From assembly GCA_029339505.1 (NCBI GenBank), contig JAQISU010000022.1:16931001-16995000 (forward strand): a stretch of DNA of 64,000 bases, in the 5' to 3' direction. The DNA comes from Unio delphinus (lineage: Eukaryota; Mollusca; Bivalvia; Unionida; Unionidae). The notes under the pieces were generated by a model, which did not search any database, had not been told where the DNA came from, and saw only the letters and a list, made by a program, of their open reading frames with translations. Position 1 is the stretch's first letter. The number at the start of each line of letters is the position of its first letter. Position numbers and translations under genes: made by a program. Positions 55,515 through 62,997 of the stretch are shown one piece after another.

Positions 55515-55815
55515 GTAGAATAGCCCGCGTCATCCATTGTCATTGAAATCAATTCATTGTGTCACCTATAATCTATTGTTGTACCGTCCTATGTGTATAA
55601 CTGCCTACCACACTAGATCAGGGGTTATTGTACCGTCGTCATTGTCATTGAAATCAATTCATTCATTGTTCACCTATAATCTATTGTTATGTGTTTGTCG
55701 GTTGTAACCGTTGAGCGCGCTGCTTGATGTATAAAACACCAAGGGGGTTCAAAACGGTGAATGTGCCGTCGTCATTCATTATATATAATCATAATCACCT
55801 ATAATCGCATTAAGC

Positions 55816-55858
55816 TTCTGGGTATACTAAGATGATCAACACCTTAGTGTATCCAGAA
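55816..55858. repeat. 16-bp stem hairpin ahead of gene 1
   Basis: TTCTGGGTATACTAAG (55816-55831) pairs with CTTAGTGTATCCAGAA (55843-55858) with two G-T wobbles and an 11-base loop. A comparable hairpin after CTTCTGGG is at 1072-1109 in the flank of element A. Confidence 0.75.
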
Positions 55859-55905
55859 TTCATTTTGAAAATACTTTATTTAAACAAATATATTTTTATA
55901 TATAT

Positions 55906-56295
55906 ATGAATATTGAAAATCTCAAATTGATTATTATTGAAATCAACAAGTTGAAGGATGAAAATGTAAAATTATGTTCAGGTTTGGATTGTGATCAAAT
56001 TATGACCAATTTCGAGGATATACAATTTGCAGAACAGACCGGAAAATATGTCCTATCTAAAAAATATTTTTTAATTAAGAATATCCAAAAGCTTATACGT
56101 GAGAGCTTAGTAAATACTGAAGATGTTAATGTCTTCGTACCATTATGTAGCATCGTTGAACGTGTTCGAAAGCAATTAGGATTAGAATATGAACAAAAGA
56201 GACTTATTAATTGTAAAGTGAGACAATTAAAAACATTAATGGAAAACTCTGAAGGTGATGAGCCCACGCGTAGAGAGCCTCCTTTGTTTGTATAA
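55906..56295 (+). CDS. Element B gene 1: conserved small protein
   Basis: 129 residues, counterpart of 2091-2447. Shared positions run through the whole protein (LCSGLDCDQI/LSDGLNPDQI, KYFLIKNIQ/KYALIKKIQ, VFVPL); the C-terminus is longer (GDEPTRREPP). ATG follows TATATATAT directly. Function unknown. Confidence 0.8.
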   Translation: MNIENLKLIIIEINKLKDENVKLCSGLDCDQIMTNFEDIQFAEQTGKYVLSKKYFLIKNIQKLIRESLVNTEDVNVFVPLCSIVERVRKQLGLEYEQKRLINCKVRQLKTLMENSEGDEPTRREPPLFV

Positions 56296-56466
56296 CCGAT
56301 ACGGTATGAGGAAGTAAAATTATGTGTGTAACAACAAGGAAGTATTAAAATGATTTGCATTTTTAGGTTAGTGATTTCTTTCGAAATGATTTGCATTTCT
56401 AAAATGATTTGCATTTCTAAAATGCTTTGGATTTTTTAATTTGACAATAGTAATACTCTTTCAATA
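56296..56466. repeat. spacer with repeated AAATGATTTGCATTT palindromes
   Basis: Three copies of AAATGATTTGCATTT, at about 56348-56362, 56384-56398 and 56402-56416, between genes 1 and 2. Each has AAATG/CATTT arms. Confidence 0.7.
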
Positions 56467-57594
56467 ATGGTAGGAGAATCATTAACCACGAGATTAGCTA
56501 GAGAAAGACTTGAAGCTATCCAGAAAATATTACCCCTTCGTGATAGAATCCGCGAAAAACTTCAACAACGGCAATTATTTCAGACTGACTTCACAGAGGA
56601 TACAGAACAACTCTTCAAACCTATTGTTAGTGCAACTGAGGGTGTGAAAACAGCAACTGAACGGGCGATATACGGAGATGTCCCTAAAGAAGGTCCTAGA
56701 ACAGAGAAGCCTCTTCTCCCTGTGTTGGAGAAAATAGCAAAACGAACTAAACAAACGAAACAAGCTGTACAAATACTTCCAGGTGAAATCGCAGGGGAGA
56801 TGGAACTACAACGACAGCAAGAACGAGAAGAACGAGAAGAACTACAACGACAGCAAGAACGAGAAGAACTACAACGACAGCAAGAACGAGAAGAACTACA
56901 ACGACAGCGAGAACGAGAAGAAGAGGAAGAAGAAGAACAAGAAGGCGCAGTTTCCACGAAGAGTCGTGTTTCCTTTATAGACAAATTCAAACCTGAGATT
57001 GTATCACATATACAAGAATTTCAATTTGAAAAACCCAGCGATTATACCGCCTTTGGTGAGTTTGCTGTCAAGAGTTATATTATAAAAAGGGAAATTCTCA
57101 AAGACGAGTATAAGGATAGTAAAATACCAAAAGATGAATGGTATGATTGGTTGTATAAAACGAAGAAGAATATTAGGAATCTTAGTGAGAAGAGGAAAGA
57201 AGAACAGTCGTATATAAAATTTCAGAATGGAATTAAGGAAGGAGTAAAAAAAGCTAAATCAGACCCTAAATTTCTTAGATTACCAAAACAATCAAAACCC
57301 GGTTCAGAAATAAAAACACAAGGTGCAACTGGTACAACTAAAAAAACAGGCAGTGGTTTAGTTGGAAACTCTAATGTAACATGTCCCGGCAATATTCTCG
57401 GTGATATAGCACGATTAGAAATACTTGTAGGAGGAAAACGAGCCGGAAATAACTCACCAGAAATAATCAATGAAGCTGCTGATATCTGTAGGCGATTATT
57501 TCAAGGTGGTATCATGGATATTGCAACATATAGAGATTTCATTGAAGAGTTAGCCGAAAATCCTGCGGATTTTTACGGTTATCATAGCGATTAG
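56467..57594 (+). CDS. Element B gene 2: virion-module protein with Glu/Arg/Gln coiled coil
   Basis: 375 residues. The same conserved N- and C-terminal parts as gene 2 of element A, but the middle is a coiled coil built from four copies of a 10-residue ELQRQQERE repeat (DNA repeat of about 30 bases at 56809-56928). GSGLVG precedes the conserved C-terminal part, a candidate protease site. Just before the final YHSD the palindrome at 57557-57573 adds ENPADF, absent from element A. Probably an internal scaffold or core protein. Confidence 0.85.
   Translation: MVGESLTTRLARERLEAIQKILPLRDRIREKLQQRQLFQTDFTEDTEQLFKPIVSATEGVKTATERAIYGDVPKEGPRTEKPLLPVLEKIAKRTKQTKQAVQILPGEIAGEMELQRQQEREEREELQRQQEREELQRQQEREELQRQREREEEEEEEQEGAVSTKSRVSFIDKFKPEIVSHIQEFQFEKPSDYTAFGEFAVKSYIIKREILKDEYKDSKIPKDEWYDWLYKTKKNIRNLSEKRKEEQSYIKFQNGIKEGVKKAKSDPKFLRLPKQSKPGSEIKTQGATGTTKKTGSGLVGNSNVTCPGNILGDIARLEILVGGKRAGNNSPEIINEAADICRRLFQGGIMDIATYRDFIEELAENPADFYGYHSD
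57557..57573. repeat. palindrome inside gene 2 (ENPADF)
   Basis: AAAATCC-TGC-GGATTTT; the element A gene is 18 bases shorter at this point, with the flanking codons aligned. Confidence 0.88.
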
Positions 57595-57610
57595 ATAAAT
57601 ATCAATTTGG

Positions 57611-57680
57611 AAATGCTTTAGTATTTGGAAACACTAGCATTTGGAAATGCTAAAGCATTTGGAAAAACACTAGTGTTTTT
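57611..57680. repeat. tandem array of four different palindromes
   Basis: Four consecutive palindromes (57611-57626, 57629-57642, 57645-57660, 57663-57680) joined by exactly GG each time: AAATGCTTTAGTATTT, AAACACTAGCATTT, AAATGCTAAAGCATTT, AAAAACACTAGTGTTTTT. The cores differ, but in the third and fourth the differences are compensated between arms. The array lies in the gene 2-3 spacer. Confidence 0.88.
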
Positions 57681-57692
57681 GTATATAGAAGA

Positions 57693-58193
57693 ATGATCAT
57701 ACACTACAACCATGATAAACCAACTAACGTCTACGTGGTAAACTCACGATTACCAAAATACCGAGTATACTATGGAGATGGTCTCGGTAATACTATAATG
57801 GGATTATTTTCAAGAATGGCTCCAAAAGTGGCTCCATTTGCAAAACAGGCAGCAATGAAAGCAATTGATGTTATCCGAGATAAGGGTATTAACACTGTTG
57901 GTGATCTTGCTAGTAAGGCATTTTCAGCCGCTCGGGATAAACTAACAGCGCTAGTTCGACGACGAAATTCTTCGAATTTCCAATCAAAACCTGGAAATGC
58001 TAGCATTTCTAGAATGACTTCACTGCCATCTACTGCAGTAATGCCTACACAGGTTAGTAAAATAATAAATAACGCCGTGGATAAAAAACTACAATCATTA
58101 ATGACTAACGCCCAGGATAACATAACAGCAAATATGATAGCCGGAAGTGGGCTTCCGGGAAGTGGTTTTAAGAAGATTCGACAGAAACGTTAG
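57693..58193 (+). CDS. Element B gene 3: basic minor capsid-like protein
   Basis: 166 residues, counterpart of 3653-4090, with the same YYGDGLG start and basic end. A 14-residue excess over element A lies at about residues 90-108 and is made of two palindromes (57964-57980, NSSNF; 57994-58009, GNASIS). MIAGSGLPGSGF near the C-terminus gives two candidate protease sites. The role is as for the element A protein. Confidence 0.8.
   Translation: MIIHYNHDKPTNVYVVNSRLPKYRVYYGDGLGNTIMGLFSRMAPKVAPFAKQAAMKAIDVIRDKGINTVGDLASKAFSAARDKLTALVRRRNSSNFQSKPGNASISRMTSLPSTAVMPTQVSKIINNAVDKKLQSLMTNAQDNITANMIAGSGLPGSGFKKIRQKR
57964..57980. repeat. palindrome inside gene 3 (NSSNF)
   Basis: GAAATTC-TTC-GAATTTC; absent from the element A gene. 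Confidence 0.88.
57994..58009. repeat. perfect palindrome inside gene 3 (GNASIS)
   Basis: GAAATGCTAGCATTTC; absent from the element A gene, 13 bases after the previous palindrome. Confidence 0.9.
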
Positions 58194-58881
58194 AAATATT
58201 TATTTGAACAGGATTTCCAATTATTATAGTTATTGTAGAAATGCTAGCATTAGAAATATTTGTGTCAGAATCACTTGTGATTCTATTTATTTGAATAGGA
58301 TGCTCAGTTGTTATGGTTATTGTAGAAATGCTAGCATTAGAAATATTTGTGTCAGAATCACTTGTATCAGAATCACTTGTGATTCTACTTACGTTATCTT
58401 CATTATCAGATATTTTCATCATCATTATTAAAATACACCCAACTAAATAATTAGTTTAAAAATTCTTTAGAATTTTGAAAATTATTTTTATATTATAAAA
58501 TATTTATTTTTTGCTAATTTTGTTAGATTTTTTACTTTTTTTACTCATTTTTCTAGTGTTTTTACTCATTTTTCTAGTGTTTTTATGCAATTCATCGACA
58601 AAATTTCATGAAATCGAGGATGAAAACCCCAGGAATTCATTTAGAGAAAATCGATTTTGATCAGATTTTTTATCCTGTGAGGCTAAAAATATGTTGTTTC
58701 ATCGAATTTTCGATGTTTTTTTTATTGATTTTGTATTGTTTTTTGGCTAATCCGTCGACATAATTTCATGAAAATCGATTTTCTCTAAATGAATTCCTGG
58801 GGTTTTCATATGAAACTATTTTAAAATAATTTCAAAATTCTTTCAGAATTTTTGATTTAGACCATCGGATATATAATAAAA
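58194..58881. other. expanded spacer between genes 3 and 4
   Basis: 688 bases against 54 in element A. It begins with a roughly 115-base tandem duplication (about 58196-58400) carrying GAAATGCTAGCATT twice and AGAATCACTTGTGATTCT palindromes. AAAATTCT/AGAATTTT hairpins are at 58459-58476 and 58834-58852, and a 37-base perfect inverted repeat at 58622-58807. An 85-codon minus-strand frame (58168-58425) is Ser/Asp-rich and follows from the duplication; I do not call it a gene. Confidence 0.7.
58622..58807. repeat. 37-bp perfect inverted repeat upstream of the capsid gene
   Basis: Arms 58622-58658 and 58771-58807 are exact reverse complements (starting GAAAACCCCAGGAATTCATT), separated by 112 bases; similarity continues outside them (TTTCATGAAA). 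It sits 75 bases before the capsid protein start. Confidence 0.93.
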
Positions 58882-60300
58882 ATGTTCAAACAAAACCCTG
58901 ATGTTGCATTTGACATGGAAGCCCCAGTGCTTAAAGATACTTCTGTACGTGATTATCAATTTTTTGCTTATCACGCAGTACAACCTAATCTTCGAGGAAG
59001 AATTGAACTTCAAGTTCATGATACCAGTAAATACTTTTTACCCGCTGAAGCCTTTATTGAAGTCGAAGGTGAACTTGTAACAGATGTTGTAGCTAATACA
59101 CCATATGCAGATAATATCCAAGTTGGTTTTGTCAATAATGGTATCATGGCATTATTTGAAAGTGCTAGATATCTCATTGATGGAAAAGAAATCGAATCTA
59201 TTGAACGTGAAGTTGATGTAGCAACAACAATACTAGGGCTAGCAAGATACTCTGACGATTATACAAGATCGGCCGGTCCATCTATGATGTTTGCAAAGGA
59301 TATTACTGATAATGCTAGTGGTACTCAGTATCTAGTAAGACGCCCACAGAATCGTGTTGATCCTAATCCTGTTGATTTTGAGGTTACTATAGGTGGTGTT
59401 GCTTTTGGTATTGAAGATATGATTATAAATACTCTTCCTAATTACAATCTAGGATTTGCAACACGAGCAGCAACGTTACAAGGAGATCGTCGACGATTTT
59501 CATGTGCGATTCCGCTCCATCATATATTTGGATTTTGTAGAAACGTCAGAAAAGTTATTTATGGAGTAAAGCATACTGTAGCACTAGTGAGAAAGGGTGA
59601 TGATAATAATGCAATCTGGCGTATTGGCGGTGCTGCGGGTAAAGTAATTTTATCAAAACTATCACTGTGGATGCCAGTGTTGACTCCATCATTGTCAGTA
59701 GAACCGCGGTTGCTATCATTTATGGATCAAGGGGGAAAGAGATTATTAAGCTGGTTGACAACGTCCACAGATACCATGGATTCTAATATTGATGGTACAC
59801 TTACATGGCATTTGGCAGCACGACAGGGTGTTTCAGCTCCACGGCATATTTTTATTGCTCTACAGGATAAAGCGCGATTGGATAATCAAACACGTTCTCA
59901 TATGATATTTGATCAAATCGGATGTAATGAAGTTTCACTAAAAATAAACGGACAACAAGAACCATCAGAGGATATACAACTTAACTATGAAAATAACCAC
60001 ATTGCACGAGTTTATCATCGATTGCTATCATTTATGGGACGTGATCAAAATGTAGATACTGGTCTACAAATATCACAATTGGATTTTAAAAGTCTGTATC
60101 CGATTTATTACTTTTCGTTGGAACATCTTGACTTGATGAAACAGTCCGTAGTTGATATACACTTCCGAGCTCGTGTAACCCGTCCTGCTGGTATTGTTAA
60201 TTATAGAGCGGTTGCTGTTATTCTTAGTGATAAATCAATGATACTTGAAGGTGTTGGTGGACGAATGAGACTGGTAGATGCACCAGTGGAAAATATTTGA
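58882..60300 (+). CDS. Element B major capsid protein (double jelly-roll type)
   Basis: 472 residues, counterpart of 4145-5614. Nearly all conserved blocks are shared (RDYQFFAYHAVQP, ARYLIDGKEIES, FSCAIPLHHIFGFCRNV, LSLWMPVLTP). Residues about 140-195 are unrelated to the A protein, and the PVGPPVAGVAPI stretch near the C-terminus is absent. ATG follows GGATATATAATAAAA. The protein would form the hexagonal lattice of the capsid. Confidence 0.87.
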   Translation: MFKQNPDVAFDMEAPVLKDTSVRDYQFFAYHAVQPNLRGRIELQVHDTSKYFLPAEAFIEVEGELVTDVVANTPYADNIQVGFVNNGIMALFESARYLIDGKEIESIEREVDVATTILGLARYSDDYTRSAGPSMMFAKDITDNASGTQYLVRRPQNRVDPNPVDFEVTIGGVAFGIEDMIINTLPNYNLGFATRAATLQGDRRRFSCAIPLHHIFGFCRNVRKVIYGVKHTVALVRKGDDNNAIWRIGGAAGKVILSKLSLWMPVLTPSLSVEPRLLSFMDQGGKRLLSWLTTSTDTMDSNIDGTLTWHLAARQGVSAPRHIFIALQDKARLDNQTRSHMIFDQIGCNEVSLKINGQQEPSEDIQLNYENNHIARVYHRLLSFMGRDQNVDTGLQISQLDFKSLYPIYYFSLEHLDLMKQSVVDIHFRARVTRPAGIVNYRAVAVILSDKSMILEGVGGRMRLVDAPVENI

Positions 60301-60382
60301 TTGTAAATTACTTTGGATTGGAAATTGCTGTGTAATTTCGCCATTGAATTACTTGCGATTTAGAATCAATCTGTTTTGTATA

Positions 60383-60844
60383 ATGTCGTATAATAATATC
60401 AATGTTACGTTGACACCTGGTCAGCTAAAAAAATTACAATCCAAATCAGCTAAACAATGCGGAACCACAATAACGCTGAAACCTAATCAAATGAATGGCG
60501 GAGGGAATAAACTATCGCTGACGAAAACTCAGGTTAATCATTTTAATAAAGCGCTGAAAGAAAAAAAGGGAGTTCAGATTACTCTTTCTACGAGCGCGAT
60601 TAAAAACATGGAAAAGACTGGTGGTATATTCCCGTTGTTAGGGTTGATTCCAGGGTTGATTGCCGCAGCAGCCCCAGCGGTAGCGAAGGCAGCAGCATTA
60701 GGAGCTATTGGTACCGCAGCAGGAATGGCGTTGAAAAAGGCAACTGGAAAGGGGTATAAAAAAAAAGGAAAGGGTCTAAGACTACCAGGAACCCCGAGTT
60801 CATGGTACAGCGGAAAGGGTCTTCGAATTCCAGGAACGATATAG
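60383..60844 (+). CDS. Element B gene 5: Ala-rich minor virion protein
   Basis: 153 residues from the ATG on TTGTATAATG, matching the element A start; an upstream in-frame ATG at 60278 inside the capsid gene is unlikely. Same four short motifs, the hydrophobic segment GLIPGLIAAAAPAVAKAAAL and basic linker, but only two GLRLPGT-type repeats. G-K-G-L sites precede each repeat. Confidence 0.8.
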   Translation: MSYNNINVTLTPGQLKKLQSKSAKQCGTTITLKPNQMNGGGNKLSLTKTQVNHFNKALKEKKGVQITLSTSAIKNMEKTGGIFPLLGLIPGLIAAAAPAVAKAAALGAIGTAAGMALKKATGKGYKKKGKGLRLPGTPSSWYSGKGLRIPGTI

Positions 60845-60849
60845 TTCCT

Positions 60850-61254
60850 ATGTCCAATTTTGATTTAATTGATACCGCTAAAAAATTAAAAATAAAAAAT
60901 TTCAGAGGGGTTTTTATGAGAGATCAGTTACCGGCACAACCAAATGATGTTGAAACCGGTATTATTAATTTAGATAACAGCTCCGGACCTGGAACTCACT
61001 GGGTTGCATACGCGATTGATCCACGTGGGATTATTTATTTTGACTCATATGGATTAGCGCCGCCGAAAGAATTTATGCGTTATATAAAAGATTTTCCAAT
61101 GAAGACTTGGTATTCTACGTTACCAACACAAACAATGCTTGATCCACCAATATGTGGTAATGAAGTATTAAACGTACTTGATGCTATATCCAAAAGATTT
61201 TCGAAACCACCTCATATAGTAGTAAATGAGTATACTAGCGGCAAATCTCTTTAA
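60850..61254 (+). CDS. Element B adenain-like cysteine protease
   Basis: 134 residues starting MSNFD, 5 bases after the gene 5 stop. His in GTHWVAY, Asp in YFDSYGL, Gln in LPTQTM and Cys in PPICGNEVLN mirror the element A protein. The C-terminus is shorter, without the palindrome insertion. Confidence 0.9.
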   Translation: MSNFDLIDTAKKLKIKNFRGVFMRDQLPAQPNDVETGIINLDNSSGPGTHWVAYAIDPRGIIYFDSYGLAPPKEFMRYIKDFPMKTWYSTLPTQTMLDPPICGNEVLNVLDAISKRFSKPPHIVVNEYTSGKSL

Positions 61255-61335
61255 AAAATTCTGAAAGAATTTTAGATTAAAAATCTTTAGATTGAAAATC
61301 CATCGGATTTAGACGATGAAAATATTTCTATAATA
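61255..61335. repeat. spacer with three palindromes, genes 6-7
   Basis: AAAATTCT-GAA-AGAATTTT (61255-61273), AATCT-TT-AGATT (about 61282-61293) and AAATCC-ATC-GGATTT (61296-61310). In element A the same spacer is only six bases long. Confidence 0.8.
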
Positions 61336-62364
61336 ATGATTGATATTTGGGGACGACCTTTATCATCGCTGAAGAAACCTGATAGTGGAGTTGAAACCGT
61401 TGATAACAAGGATATTAAAAAACTAATCGAAGATGAAATATCCGAAATATTAAACCTAGCAAATATTGATCCTGGTGAAATAGTTGTATTTCAAGATCGT
61501 CAGGGTAAGTTGAAAAGTAGTAATATCTCTCTTAATGATATTTTAGTTAAACGACGAGACGCAGTAGAGGATACTATCGCGTTATTTTCTGATGAGGGTA
61601 AACTCAAACCAGGTGTACTTGTTTCAACAATTACGGATAAATTAACAACATATGATAACACGGTGAATTCATTAAAATCGCTTAATGATAAGTATGATGA
61701 TCATATAATTGTATTTGATCAGTTTACTACATTACAAAGAAATATAGTTGACAAAATTGACAAACCCATACTAGAATTTTTTGGAAATCCACCAGTAACC
61801 ACACCAAAACTCACCACAATAAAAGATTCTATATTGGAACTAGCAACTCTTCAATCCGAATATGAAAAACACACGAAACTATTTATGACGTTTCGTAAAA
61901 ACCTCATGGACAAGTTTATTGGGAGCCCATTTGATAAAATTGAAATAACACTTCCCGATATTAAAAAATCCATCGATGAACTTAAAACATTCAACAACGC
62001 AATAAGGGATGATGCAATGAGAATGATAAGCGTTGTTGAAAAAGTAAAAATTCCTCATAATAAATCTATCGTCAACAACGTAGTATACACGATTCAATAC
62101 GGATCATTTATGTGGACTCCCACAAACAATATTTTAACCGTAACCGCAGCAGTCAAGGGTATTTATCGATTAATAATAGTATCACCGACTCAGTTTGAAA
62201 TATCATCAAGTAGTTCATCTGGAGTCAATAATACGATATCAACGATCATCGACAAGGATACAACTGAACAATTCACGATAACAAATACAGATGGAAATCT
62301 AGCCAAGGTTTCAGTAACGTGGTACGTAGAATTCGTAGTGGATTTAAGTAAACAATTAAATTGA
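61336..62364 (+). CDS. Element B gene 7: stalk/fibre-like protein, two stalk units
   Basis: 342 residues. Same MIDIWGRPL start and beta-rich head as element A, but the stalk is 57 residues longer. Residues about 111-166 (LNDKYDDHIIVFDQF, LQRNIVDKI, LTTIKDSI) repeat the pattern of 169-216 (YEKHTKLFMTFRKNLMDKF, LPDIKKSID), so one stalk unit has been duplicated and diverged. A fibre or spike role is inferred. Confidence 0.75.
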   Translation: MIDIWGRPLSSLKKPDSGVETVDNKDIKKLIEDEISEILNLANIDPGEIVVFQDRQGKLKSSNISLNDILVKRRDAVEDTIALFSDEGKLKPGVLVSTITDKLTTYDNTVNSLKSLNDKYDDHIIVFDQFTTLQRNIVDKIDKPILEFFGNPPVTTPKLTTIKDSILELATLQSEYEKHTKLFMTFRKNLMDKFIGSPFDKIEITLPDIKKSIDELKTFNNAIRDDAMRMISVVEKVKIPHNKSIVNNVVYTIQYGSFMWTPTNNILTVTAAVKGIYRLIIVSPTQFEISSSSSSGVNNTISTIIDKDTTEQFTITNTDGNLAKVSVTWYVEFVVDLSKQLN

Positions 62365-62411
62365 TTTAAAAATTCTTTCACGATTCAAAATTACAAAGTA
62401 ATTTGTAATTG

Positions 62412-62428
62412 AAAATGCTAACGCTTTT
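62412..62428. promoter_or_regulatory. palindrome before gene 8
   Basis: AAAATGCTAACGCTTTT after GTAATTG, 8 bases before ATG. It is in the same position as the palindrome before gene 8 of element A and before the integrase. Confidence 0.55.
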
Positions 62429-62436
62429 AAAATAAA

Positions 62437-62997
62437 ATGACTCCATCATCGAATCAGTATCGCTATGATCAAGTCAAAGAGTTTCAAACTAAACTCAGTT
62501 CTCTCTGTGAAGAATATCAAATAAAAATCAAAAAATACAAACGAAGAATAACCACAGTTGATATCACCGTGTACTCGGTGTCAGGAGTAATCACTGCTGC
62601 TGGAATAATACTATCTTCGGTTACAATGATTGCTCCGGTCGTAGTTCCAATCGCTATTTCCGCAGTGGCTACAATTGCTGGTATATTAACTGGGATCACA
62701 AAAAAACTATCATCGTGTAGCCAGAGTAAACTACATGATTATTTAATTAAATATCATATTGCATCTGCCGGTTACTCGCAATTATCCTCGTTGATATCAT
62801 CGTCGTTGGATGGCACAACAATATCAGATAGCGAATTTTCAACGATGGCTCAATTGTATAAATCAACAATGCTGAAATTAGAGCAGAATAATAATAATAA
62901 TAATGTCGTCGCAAGAACTACTTCAACAAATAGTAACAAATACAACACCAGTGAAAACAAGCACGATATCAATAACCTCAACACGTCCCGAATTTAG
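62437..62997 (+). CDS. Element B gene 8: membrane protein
   Basis: 186 residues, counterpart of 7539-8183: the helical N-terminus, two hydrophobic spans (VSGVITAAGIILSSVTM and a following VVPIAISAVATIAGIL) and an Asn-rich tail. Ends with TAG after TSRI, inside gene 9; the final 95 bases overlap gene 9 in another frame. Confidence 0.8.
   Translation: MTPSSNQYRYDQVKEFQTKLSSLCEEYQIKIKKYKRRITTVDITVYSVSGVITAAGIILSSVTMIAPVVVPIAISAVATIAGILTGITKKLSSCSQSKLHDYLIKYHIASAGYSQLSSLISSSLDGTTISDSEFSTMAQLYKSTMLKLEQNNNNNNVVARTTSTNSNKYNTSENKHDINNLNTSRI

Larger units (their letters stand above)
55036..55905. other. structured intergenic region between replication and virion genes
   Basis: 870 bases without a gene. 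Contains small palindromes at 55058-55074, 55107-55118 and 55132-55147, a perfect 22-base inverted repeat (55414-55435 and 55493-55514), a 50-base direct repeat (about 55536-55583 and 55640-55688) and a hairpin at 55816-55858. It ends in a T/A-rich stretch before gene 1. The position and repeat density suit a replication origin or early/late switch, neither shown. Confidence 0.6.

Noticed and set aside
56580..56990. 136-codon Ser/Arg/Cys-rich minus-strand frame
   Set aside because: Antisense of the ELQRQQERE repeat region of gene 2.
58168..58425. 85-codon Ser/Asp-rich minus-strand frame
   Set aside because: Produced by a tandem duplication containing palindromes; no counterpart in element A.
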